From contig JAPUKX010000304.1 of assembly GCA_027295435.1 (NCBI GenBank), positions 1 to 6,140 on the forward strand: DNA of 6,140 nt, read 5' to 3'. The notes below the pieces were generated by a model, which did no database searches, was not told the DNA's origin, and saw only the letters and a list, made by a program, of their open reading frames with translations. The stretch comes from Planctomycetota bacterium. Its GTDB lineage: Bacteria > Planctomycetota > Phycisphaerae > Phycisphaerales > SM1A02. The translations under genes were made by a program, and so were the position numbers. This document shows positions 1 through 5,106 of this stretch, one piece after another (positions within the stretch are counted from its first letter, which is position 1; each line of letters starts with the position of its first letter).

Positions 1-1302
1 GAAGCCGAGGTCCTCCACGGTCCCCTCCACATCGCCGATCTGAACCCAGTCGCCGATCTGAAACGGGCGATCGACGATGACGGTCACGCTGCCGAAGAAG
101 TTCTCCAGCGTATCGCGCGCCGCGAAGGCGAAGCCGATGCCGCCTATCCCCAAACCGGCCAGCAACGGGGCGATCTCGATCTTCAAACTGTCGGCGATGT
201 AGATCAGGCCGAAGATGAAGATGAATATCTTGACCGTCTTGCGCACGAGCGGAACGAGCAGATCGTCGATCTTTGTCTCCGTCTTGGCCGCTTTGGAGGC
301 GAAGAACTCTGCCACGAGATCGGTGATGCGGAATGCCGCCCACACCCCGGCGAGCATGGCGAAGAACCGGACCGCCGGCAGCAGCACCTTCAGCGCCTCG
401 CTGGGAAGGTCCAGCAGGCGAATCGCCACCAGCCAGAACAGTGCCGCCACGGCCAGACCAAACGGTCGGACCGTCTTTCGAATGGTTTCCGTCGTCGCTT
501 CACCTTCTTTGCGGGCGATGATCCGCCGCGAGAACATCGTCGCCAGGAAGCGCACACAAAGATCGAGTATCACCCCGATAAGGATTAGGGCGAAGAGTCC
601 GATCCACTGCCAGTACTTCACCTTCAAGAACTTGCCGTCAACCAGCGCATCGGGCAGCTTGCTCTCAAACCACAGCGTCAGGCTGCGCTCGGTCACGTCA
701 ACCAGACCCTCCTTCACCGACAGGTGCCTGACACGATCGCGCAGCTCACTGATACCGGCTACCGTCTCGGCTGAGAACTTCCACCAGCCGTCTTCGGTCT
801 TGGCCAGAACGATCTGGTGATCGCCGATGTCGGCCTGCCAGTTCACCCAACTGTGAGCGGGGTAGCGGGGGAAGAAGAGGTACTCGGTGAGGTCGGCGTG
901 CTGTGCGCCGGTGGCAAGGACATCGGCCGAGGGATGCTGCCAGTACCGAACCTCTTCAATGCGATTGAGAACATCGAACAGTCGATCAGCGTTATCGCGG
1001 GCCGTTTCCTCTCCCTCGATGGTCAGGTCGAGGCACTTGACGGCCTGCTCCTCATCAACCGGCTCGTTCATCGCAGTGATGAACGTGCGCAGAGTTGACG
1101 CAGGGCTATCAAACGCCTTCGGGACGGGCTTGGGCGGCGGTGGCTGCGGCTGGGTCGTCGGTTCGGTGGGCTGTGCTGCAGGTGCGTCAGCCCCGGTTGC
1201 CTGCGGATCATCCTGGGCGAGGCAGTGGGGCACAACATACAGCCCAACCCCCACCGCCAGCACCATGAAAAGTCGCCGGGTCTGCTTGGCCATGTCCCAC
1301 AT
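1..1302 (-). CDS. MscS-family mechanosensitive ion channel with exported N-terminal domain (C-terminus outside window)
   Basis: The frame stays open from ATG at 1302 to the window edge, giving 434 residues without a stop. Residues 5-29 look like a signal peptide (KQTRR, a hydrophobic stretch, then CLAQ). A Pro/Gln/Thr-rich linker (about 43-62) leads into a soluble, probably periplasmic domain (about 63-225). Hydrophobic helices follow at about 229-250, 280-297, 305-325 and 354-371. The MscS pore helix is at about 376-404 (AGLGIGGIGFAFAARDTLEN), followed by the family's VDRPFQIGDWV entry into the beta domain at 410-420. MscS channels open under membrane tension and release solutes during hypo-osmotic shock. 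The window ends inside the beta domain, so the cytoplasmic vestibule is not seen. The second ATG at 1293 is an alternative start; no strong Shine-Dalgarno precedes either, only GGCGG upstream of 1302. The family call is very sure. Whether this protein gates mechanically or by a signal sensed by the N-terminal domain cannot be read from the sequence. Confidence 0.93.
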   Translation of the reverse strand, partial: MWDMAKQTRRLFMVLAVGVGLYVVPHCLAQDDPQATGADAPAAQPTEPTTQPQPPPPKPVPKAFDSPASTLRTFITAMNEPVDEEQAVKCLDLTIEGEETARDNADRLFDVLNRIEEVRYWQHPSADVLATGAQHADLTEYLFFPRYPAHSWVNWQADIGDHQIVLAKTEDGWWKFSAETVAGISELRDRVRHLSVKEGLVDVTERSLTLWFESKLPDALVDGKFLKVKYWQWIGLFALILIGVILDLCVRFLATMFSRRIIARKEGEATTETIRKTVRPFGLAVAALFWLVAIRLLDLPSEALKVLLPAVRFFAMLAGVWAAFRITDLVAEFFASKAAKTETKIDDLLVPLVRKTVKIFIFIFGLIYIADSLKIEIAPLLAGLGIGGIGFAFAARDTLENFFGSVTVIVDRPFQIGDWVQIGDVEGTVEDLGF

Positions 1303-1365
1303 GCTACCGCCGATCCGCACCGAGGTGCCCAGTTTGAGACCGCTCCCACGTTTGAGCCTGTAAAG

Positions 1366-1384
1366 CCGCGACCAGCGGTCGCGG
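1366..1384. repeat. Perfect 8-bp-arm inverted repeat
   Basis: The arms CCGCGACC (1366-1373) and GGTCGCGG (1377-1384) are exact reverse complements around an AGC spacer. The repeat lies in the divergent gap, 18-43 bases upstream of the TATCAT hexamer at 1408, where a regulator could act on either gene. It could also form a short hairpin in RNA read from either direction. Its existence is seen directly; a regulatory role is inference. Confidence 0.55.
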
Positions 1385-1432
1385 GCCCGCCACGGTCGGG
1401 TGCGAGCTATCATTGGCCGATTGCACCATCAC

Positions 1433-1441
1433 AAGGGAAGG
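1433..1441 (+). promoter_or_regulatory. Purine-rich ribosome binding site that selects the 1445 start
   Basis: The run AAGGGAAGG ends three bases before ATG at 1445 and is the only Shine-Dalgarno-like sequence near the beginning of this frame. It favours 1445 over the upstream in-frame GTG at 1400, which would add 15 residues rich in His and Arg before the first membrane helix and would also lie upstream of the candidate -10. Confidence 0.55.
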
Positions 1442-1444
1442 CGT

Positions 1445-2437
1445 ATGAGAGGTCCGGTCACCGCGAAGATTGGTTTGGTCCTGTGCCGGATCGTGGTGCC
1501 GATGTGGGTGCTCACGGGCGCGGTGTTCAAGCTCATCGAAAGGAGCCCGCGAACACTGCCCCGGGAGACGATTCTCAACGTCGCCGACGGATTGGGCCTC
1601 CACCTGTATGGGCTGCTCGCCACCCTGATCGCGCTGGAGTTCCTGGCCATCGCGGTGATGGTGTTCCTGGGGCGGTTCGCGCGGGCGATGGCGTTGTTCA
1701 TGCTCACAGCGTTCTGTCTGATCCTGCTCGGTGAGCTCGTGGGTGGGAACTTCACCGATTGTGGCTGTCTGGGTGCGAATTCGCCGCCGCCGTGGGTGAT
1801 GCTCGCCATCGACGGCGCGCTGCTGGCCGGGGTGCTGCTGTTCAAACCGACGCCAGCGGCCGCCGCGCGGGTGGGCCGCGGGCCGGTGGTGACTGCCCTC
1901 GTCGTCATACTCGCCGGCTTGGGCACCAGCTTCGGTCTCGTGATTCCAGCCGGTCGGGCGCCCGAGACAACCGTTGGGAACGGACCGGTGCAACCAGACG
2001 GTCCGACGGTCAATCCGGCACCTGCGGCGCTACCTGGATATTGGTTCGCCAGCGAAGTCGAGTCTTGGATCGGCAAGCCGTGGCAGGAAATCGATCTGTT
2101 CACGTACATGCGGAAATGGCCCAAGGAAATGGACAGCGCCAAGCGCTACGTCGTGTTCTATAGCCGGACCTGCGACCACTGCGAGGCGATGTTCTGGGAA
2201 GACCTGACCGATCCTGTGCTGGGCTCGATGGTGACGGCGGTTGAGGTTCCCCAGAGCAAGAGCGTCCTGACAAGCTCCGACGCTTGGCCGATGCCGGCCA
2301 CCGAATGCGAGCTGCTGGCTCTTCCGCTCGGGTGCGACTGGATCATCACCGCACCGCTGACCATCACCGTCGAGAACAGCAACGTTACATGTACCACGGA
2401 AGGCGATCACATCCAGTGCATGGGGCTGGCGGATTGA
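1445..2437 (+). CDS. MauE/DoxX-like membrane protein fused to thioredoxin-like domain (CDHC)
   Basis: The product has 330 residues from ATG 1445. The N-terminal half carries about five hydrophobic helices (about 9-30, 53-75, 79-99, 116-133, 147-168), with a DCGC loop (Cys106 and Cys108) between helices three and four, as in MauE/DoxX-type redox-associated membrane proteins. A Pro/Gly-rich linker (about 170-197) joins it to a C-terminal thioredoxin-like domain. There a beta strand (YVVFYSRT) precedes the CDHC active site (Cys243, Cys246), and Pro304 in ITAPL fits the cis-proline. Five helices with an inside N-terminus would put this domain outside the cytoplasm. Four further cysteines (288, 297, 316, 325) flank the cis-proline. 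MauE is known from methylamine dehydrogenase maturation; thiol-disulfide exchange on exported proteins is the likely role here, possibly with electrons passing from the CGC loop to CDHC. The substrate is unknown. No mau genes are nearby, so no symbol is given. Confidence 0.82.
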   Translation: MRGPVTAKIGLVLCRIVVPMWVLTGAVFKLIERSPRTLPRETILNVADGLGLHLYGLLATLIALEFLAIAVMVFLGRFARAMALFMLTAFCLILLGELVGGNFTDCGCLGANSPPPWVMLAIDGALLAGVLLFKPTPAAAARVGRGPVVTALVVILAGLGTSFGLVIPAGRAPETTVGNGPVQPDGPTVNPAPAALPGYWFASEVESWIGKPWQEIDLFTYMRKWPKEMDSAKRYVVFYSRTCDHCEAMFWEDLTDPVLGSMVTAVEVPQSKSVLTSSDAWPMPATECELLALPLGCDWIITAPLTITVENSNVTCTTEGDHIQCMGLAD

Positions 2438-2448
2438 CTGTGGGGCCA

Positions 2449-2498
2449 GGGCCGAACGAGCCCGCGGTCAGCCCAGAAGTCACCGGCCGACAACGGCC
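2449..2498. terminator. Possible hairpins at the convergent end of two genes
   Basis: The 42-base gap between the two stop codons and the last codons of the leftward gene contain two small stems. One is GGGC/GCCC (2449-2452 and 2460-2463, 7-base loop). The other is GGCCG/CGGCC (2485-2489 and 2494-2498, ACAA loop), which overlaps the final codons of the 194-residue protein. Neither is followed by a T-run in either direction, so intrinsic termination is doubtful. Confidence 0.2.
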
Positions 2499-3064
2499 TC
2501 AAGCTGCTTTGCGGAATCGAGCAGGATCCACGCGCTGAGAAGTTCAGGCCGGCCGGTCGTCACCATCGCGTTGTGCAGCAATGTCTCAGCGTAGTGATAC
2601 GCTTCGGGCGTTTCGGCGAGCAGAAACACGTGCAACGACCAGGGGCGATTGGTCGCATTGTCCGGCTGGGTGTTGTGAAGGTGCCAGTCGCGGACGGTTA
2701 TTGCGCGGCGGGCCCAGTCGTCACGATTGTGTAGGCGGGCCAGACCCCACAGCGCGTGCAGCCCACAAAGCTCCGCCTCGGTCCACACCTCGATCGCAGT
2801 GAACCGCCCGTGCGGCCACAATGACCCCTCCGTCGGCTCCTCAAGGAGCGGATCCACCTCGATGTCCGTCTCGACCAGCGCCCACCACAGCCCGACCTCG
2901 GCGGGGGGGATCGGGTCCGGGAGCGGCCCCGGCGAGAGGCCGCAGACCACAGCCGCAAACGGCCGCTCAATTGACGCCGTTCCACTGACCGGTGGAGCAG
3001 TCGCCGCCGGCGCTGCGATCGCCCGCAGATGTGATACCCACTGTGACAAACTATGCCTCGGCAT
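2480..3064 (-). CDS. Conserved-looking hypothetical protein, 194 residues, helical, probably cytoplasmic
   Basis: I cannot assign a function. The frame runs from ATG 3064 to TGA at 2480-2482. An in-frame TAG lies two codons upstream of the ATG, which makes the start fairly secure. There is no signal peptide or membrane helix. After a low-complexity Ala/Pro stretch (about 16-27), the body has W/H-rich helical segments: EVWTEAELCGLHALW (92-106), DWHLHNTQPDNATNRPWS (126-143) with HVFLLA following, and a C-terminal stretch with YAETLLHN (158-165) and GRPELLSAWILLDSAKQLE (171-189). The spacing of Trp/His and paired helices recalls an alpha/alpha repeat or toroid domain, and I recall similar QPDNATNRPW proteins in Phycisphaerae; both are impressions, not search results. 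It converges with the redox fusion and diverges from the M20 peptidase gene. Confidence 0.8.
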   Translation of the reverse strand: MPRHSLSQWVSHLRAIAAPAATAPPVSGTASIERPFAAVVCGLSPGPLPDPIPPAEVGLWWALVETDIEVDPLLEEPTEGSLWPHGRFTAIEVWTEAELCGLHALWGLARLHNRDDWARRAITVRDWHLHNTQPDNATNRPWSLHVFLLAETPEAYHYAETLLHNAMVTTGRPELLSAWILLDSAKQLEAVVGR

Positions 3065-3161
3065 CGCCTACCACTATGGCCCGCCTCAGCGGCCACCGCA
3101 ACCTTCGACGCTCGGCTCGCAGGTCGCGGAGGCATCCACGGCTTTCGATTGCGTGTCATCG

Positions 3162-3180
3162 CGCCGCTGTACGAGCGGCG
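3162..3180. repeat. Perfect 7-bp-arm inverted repeat upstream of peptidase gene
   Basis: The arms CGCCGCT (3162-3168) and AGCGGCG (3174-3180) are exact reverse complements around a GTACG spacer. The site covers the expected -35 region of the TAGACT hexamer at 3183, a position from which a bound protein would block or replace RNA polymerase contacts. It could instead be a short hairpin with no role. Confidence 0.5.
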
Positions 3181-3208
3181 GCTAGACTGAGCACGTATCG
3201 TCGAGCCT

Positions 3209-3213
3209 GGGAG
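3209..3213 (+). promoter_or_regulatory. Shine-Dalgarno GGGAG for the M20 peptidase
   Basis: GGGAG ends seven bases before ATG 3221, which is standard spacing. It supports 3221 over the second in-frame ATG two codons later at 3227. Confidence 0.55.
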
Positions 3214-3220
3214 ACCCCTG

Positions 3221-4654
3221 ATGACCATGCCGCTGGCGCCCGTCCTGGAGAGAATTGATGCCGAGTTCGACCAGGCGCTCGATCGCCTCTGCGCGCTTCT
3301 GCGGATTCCCAGCGTCAGCACCGACCCGGCCCACCGAACCGACACCCAACGAGCGGCCCGGCTGCTCGCTGATGACCTCGCCTCGATCGGCTTCCAAGCG
3401 GAGGTCCATGACACGCCCGGCCAGCCGATGATCACAGCCCATTGCCCCGGCCCAGCGTCCGGCACGGCGCCGCACATCCTCTACTACGGCCATTACGACG
3501 TTCAGCCGCCCGACCCGATCGATATGTGGGACAGCGGCCCCTTCGAGCCGACGATCGCCGACGGCCCGCACGGCAGGCGGCTCATCGCCCGCGGCGCCGT
3601 GGATGATAAGGGGCAGCTAATGACCTTCATTGAAGCGTTTCGGGCCTGGCAGGCGGTGCACGGCGCATTGCCGGTGAAGGTGACGGTCCTGCTGGAAGGC
3701 GAGGAGGAATCGGGCAGCCCGAGCCTTGAGCCGTTTCTTGAAGCAAACAAGGAGGCGCTCGCCGCGGACGTCTGCATGATCAGCGATACCGGGATGTGGG
3801 ATATCGATACCCCTGCCATCACCTACATGCTGCGCGGGCTGGTCTATGTAGAGGTCGCGCTGCATGGGCCGAGCCATGACCTGCACTCGGGGATGTACGG
3901 CGGGGCGGTGATCAACCCCGCAAACGAGCTGACGCGGATCCTCGGAGAGCTGAAAGATGACCGCGGGGTCGTGCAGATTCCGAAGTTCTATGACGACGTG
4001 CTTGAGCTGAGCGACGCCGAGGCGGACCAGTGGGCGAAGCTCGGGTTTGATGAGGCGGTATTCCTCGCCAGTGCCGGCCTGAGAACACCCGTCGGCGAGG
4101 TTGGGCGCAGCTCGATCGAGCGCATCTGGTCACGGCCGGCGTGTGACATCAACGGGATCTGGAGCGGCTATATCGGCAAAGGCGCTAAGACCATCATTCC
4201 CGCCCGTGCTTCAGCCAAGCTGAGTTTCAGGCTGGTACCCCAGCAGGACCCAGGCAAGATTTACGACGGCCTCATCGCCTTTCTGAACCGGCGAACGCCG
4301 CCAGACTGTCGATGGGAGTTCAAATCCCACGGCGGCAGTCCGGCTGTGCGCGTCGGCACCGAATCGCCCTATCTCGAAGCGGCGATGCGAGGCCTGGAAT
4401 CAACCTTCGGCCGCAAGCCGGTGCTCATGGGCTGTGGAGGCTCCATCCCCGTGGTCGGATCGATCCAGCGGATACTCGGGTTCGACTCGTTGCTGGTGGG
4501 GTTCGGCCTGGAGGACGATCGCGTGCATTCACCCAACGAGAAGTTCGAGCTGCGATGCTTTGAGATGGGGATGAAGTCGCAGGCCGCGATTCTCAGTGAG
4601 TTCGCGGTGATGCCGACGCGCCGCGGGGCCGAGACGCGGACCGCAGTCGGGTAA
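3221..4654 (+). CDS. M20-family metallodipeptidase (cytosolic dipeptidase/carnosinase type)
   Basis: This is a complete 477-residue protein of normal family length without a signal peptide, so a cytoplasmic hydrolase. The di-zinc site is fully present: His91 and Asp93 in YGHYDVQP, bridging Asp128 in ARGAVDDKG, the general base and metal ligand Glu162/Glu163 in EGEEESGS, Asp189 in ISDT, and His436 in RVHSPNEKFE. The inserted dimerisation (lid) domain spans about 205-325 and contains HDLHSG, where His222 corresponds to the histidine that reaches the partner subunit's active site in cytosolic dipeptidases. GCGGSIPV (404-411) is the substrate-carboxylate loop. The family cleaves dipeptides or related N-acyl amino acids; the motif set is nearer to the dipeptidase/CNDP branch than to ArgE or DapE, but the exact substrate cannot be told. 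It has no co-directional neighbour, so it is probably transcribed alone, for peptide turnover or scavenging. Confidence 0.95.
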   Translation: MTMPLAPVLERIDAEFDQALDRLCALLRIPSVSTDPAHRTDTQRAARLLADDLASIGFQAEVHDTPGQPMITAHCPGPASGTAPHILYYGHYDVQPPDPIDMWDSGPFEPTIADGPHGRRLIARGAVDDKGQLMTFIEAFRAWQAVHGALPVKVTVLLEGEEESGSPSLEPFLEANKEALAADVCMISDTGMWDIDTPAITYMLRGLVYVEVALHGPSHDLHSGMYGGAVINPANELTRILGELKDDRGVVQIPKFYDDVLELSDAEADQWAKLGFDEAVFLASAGLRTPVGEVGRSSIERIWSRPACDINGIWSGYIGKGAKTIIPARASAKLSFRLVPQQDPGKIYDGLIAFLNRRTPPDCRWEFKSHGGSPAVRVGTESPYLEAAMRGLESTFGRKPVLMGCGGSIPVVGSIQRILGFDSLLVGFGLEDDRVHSPNEKFELRCFEMGMKSQAAILSEFAVMPTRRGAETRTAVG

Positions 4655-4725
4655 CCACCAGAAGCCCCCCGGAAAAGCCGCCGGCTATGGGAGTGTGGAC
4701 CGACGCCACATGACTCTTCGTGAGT

Positions 4726-4753
4726 GCGTTTTGCGTCCCATGTGGGAAAACGC
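4726..4753. terminator. Bulged hairpin between convergent genes, possible bidirectional terminator
   Basis: GCGTTTT (4726-4732) pairs perfectly with AAAACGC (4747-4753). Inside, CCC (4737-4739) pairs with GGG (4744-4746) around an ATGT loop, leaving GCGT (4733-4736) as a one-sided bulge. It lies in the 103-base gap between the peptidase stop (4654) and the stop of the leftward small gene (4758), just where a shared terminator would sit. No T-run follows on either strand, so it does not match a classic intrinsic terminator and could act only as a 3'-end stabiliser. Confidence 0.4.
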
Positions 4754-4757
4754 CCCG

Positions 4758-5021
4758 TTAGGCCGCGTTGGCCTGTTGGACTTCCGATACCACTTGCTGA
4801 TCGTCTTGCGGCTGGGTGGAAGCCTGGCCCTTGGGCTCGGTCGCCTCCGCGTACCGCTGCTCATCCTCGCGACGCAGGGCGCGAACCTCCTCGACCAGCC
4901 TCTGCTGCTCGAGTTCGAAATGAAGTATCTTTGCGAGCATCGCCAGGCACTGGAGGACCGTCAAGCCGGCAATGAAGCCGATACCGATCCAGACCTCGAC
5001 AGGCAAGCTCGCGAAGAACAT
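4758..5021 (-). CDS. Small single-pass membrane protein with coiled coil, 87 residues
   Basis: Function is not recognised. Starting from ATG 5021, the product opens with a short segment (MFFASLPVEV) and one membrane helix (about 10-31, WIGIGFIAGLTVLQCLAMLA). A charged amphipathic helix (about 34-60, including LEQQRLVEEVRALRREDEQ) is likely a short coiled coil, and a disordered Gln/Ala-rich tail (about 61-87) ends in ANAA. The layout suggests a membrane-anchored oligomerising or scaffold peptide; the negative-rich helix is probably cytoplasmic or periplasmic depending on topology, which I cannot settle. Codon third positions are GC-rich in this frame, which supports coding over the opposite-strand open frame. 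No clear Shine-Dalgarno precedes the ATG. The frame stays open far upstream, but that part overlaps the antisense of the next gene and reads as noise. Confidence 0.72.
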   Translation of the reverse strand: MFFASLPVEVWIGIGFIAGLTVLQCLAMLAKILHFELEQQRLVEEVRALRREDEQRYAEATEPKGQASTQPQDDQQVVSEVQQANAA

Positions 5022-5106
5022 GCAGGCAGCATCGGCCGACCGTGGCCGGAACTTGACCCGCCGGGCCGTGCCCACCCGGCCGGCAGGAGCGGTGCTACAG
5101 TTGTCC
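5022..5106. promoter_or_regulatory. Short divergent gap; possible leaderless promoter for the rightward gene
   Basis: Only 85 bases separate two divergent start codons. TACAGT at 5096-5101 matches TATAAT at four of six positions and ends five bases before ATG 5107, so transcription from it would begin at or next to the start codon. AGGAG at 5085-5089 is 17 bases from that ATG, too far to serve it, but lies near the in-frame alternatives GTG 5092 (2-base spacing) and TTG 5101 (11-base spacing). A TTGACC hexamer at 5053-5058 has no -10 at normal distance. GGGC/GCCC at 5063-5073 could form a small stem. Confidence 0.3.

Larger units (their letters stand above)
1303..1444. promoter_or_regulatory. 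Divergent intergenic region with nested GC-rich palindromes
   Basis: This 142-base gap must hold the promoters of both the MscS gene (leftward) and the MauE/thioredoxin fusion (rightward). It contains a perfect inverted repeat at 1366-1384 (arms CCGCGACC and GGTCGCGG, 3-base spacer). Overlapping its right arm is the 10-base perfect palindrome GCGGGCCCGC at 1381-1390. A -10-like hexamer TATCAT lies at 1408-1413 for the rightward gene, which would place transcription start near 1420 and a leader of about 25 bases. I see no convincing -35 at the right distance. No clear sigma-70-type pair was found for the leftward gene. The palindromes could be operator sites or simple GC-rich hairpins; the promoter call is weak. 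Confidence 0.35.
3065..3220. promoter_or_regulatory. Divergent intergenic region with inverted repeat and -10-like hexamer
   Basis: This 156-base gap separates the leftward 194-residue protein gene from the rightward M20 peptidase gene. It contains a perfect inverted repeat at 3162-3180 and, three bases further, the hexamer TAGACT at 3183-3188, which matches TATAAT at four of six positions. That would start transcription near 3195 and give a leader of about 26 bases containing the GGGAG ribosome site. No good -35 lies 16-18 bases upstream; that position is occupied by the inverted repeat. For the leftward gene no promoter was recognised. Confidence 0.35.

Noticed and set aside
215..820. A 201-codon plus-strand open frame
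   Set aside because: It is antisense to the MscS gene, whose family motifs are unmistakable; its translation is Ser/Arg/Thr-rich noise without domain features.
1445..1945. Reading the membrane half as a VKOR (vitamin K epoxide reductase) domain with fused thioredoxin
   Set aside because: VKOR fusions have a CxxC at the end of a membrane helix plus a paired loop Cys; here the membrane half has a DCGC loop typical of MauE/DoxX and no CxxC in a helix.
1304..1993. A 229-codon minus-strand open frame starting in the fusion gene
   Set aside because: It is rich in His/Arg/Gln/Glu/Pro, typical of antisense reading of GC-rich coding DNA, and it covers the membrane domain of the real gene and the divergent gap.
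1429..2142. A 237-codon minus-strand open frame opposite the redox fusion
   Set aside because: The opposite frame has membrane helices, CGC and CDHC motifs and a ribosome site; this one has only Ser/Thr/Arg/Pro-rich composition.
2698..3477. A 259-codon minus-strand open frame spanning the divergent gap
   Set aside because: It overlaps the 194-residue gene in another frame and the start of the peptidase in antisense, and is dominated by Arg/Ser.
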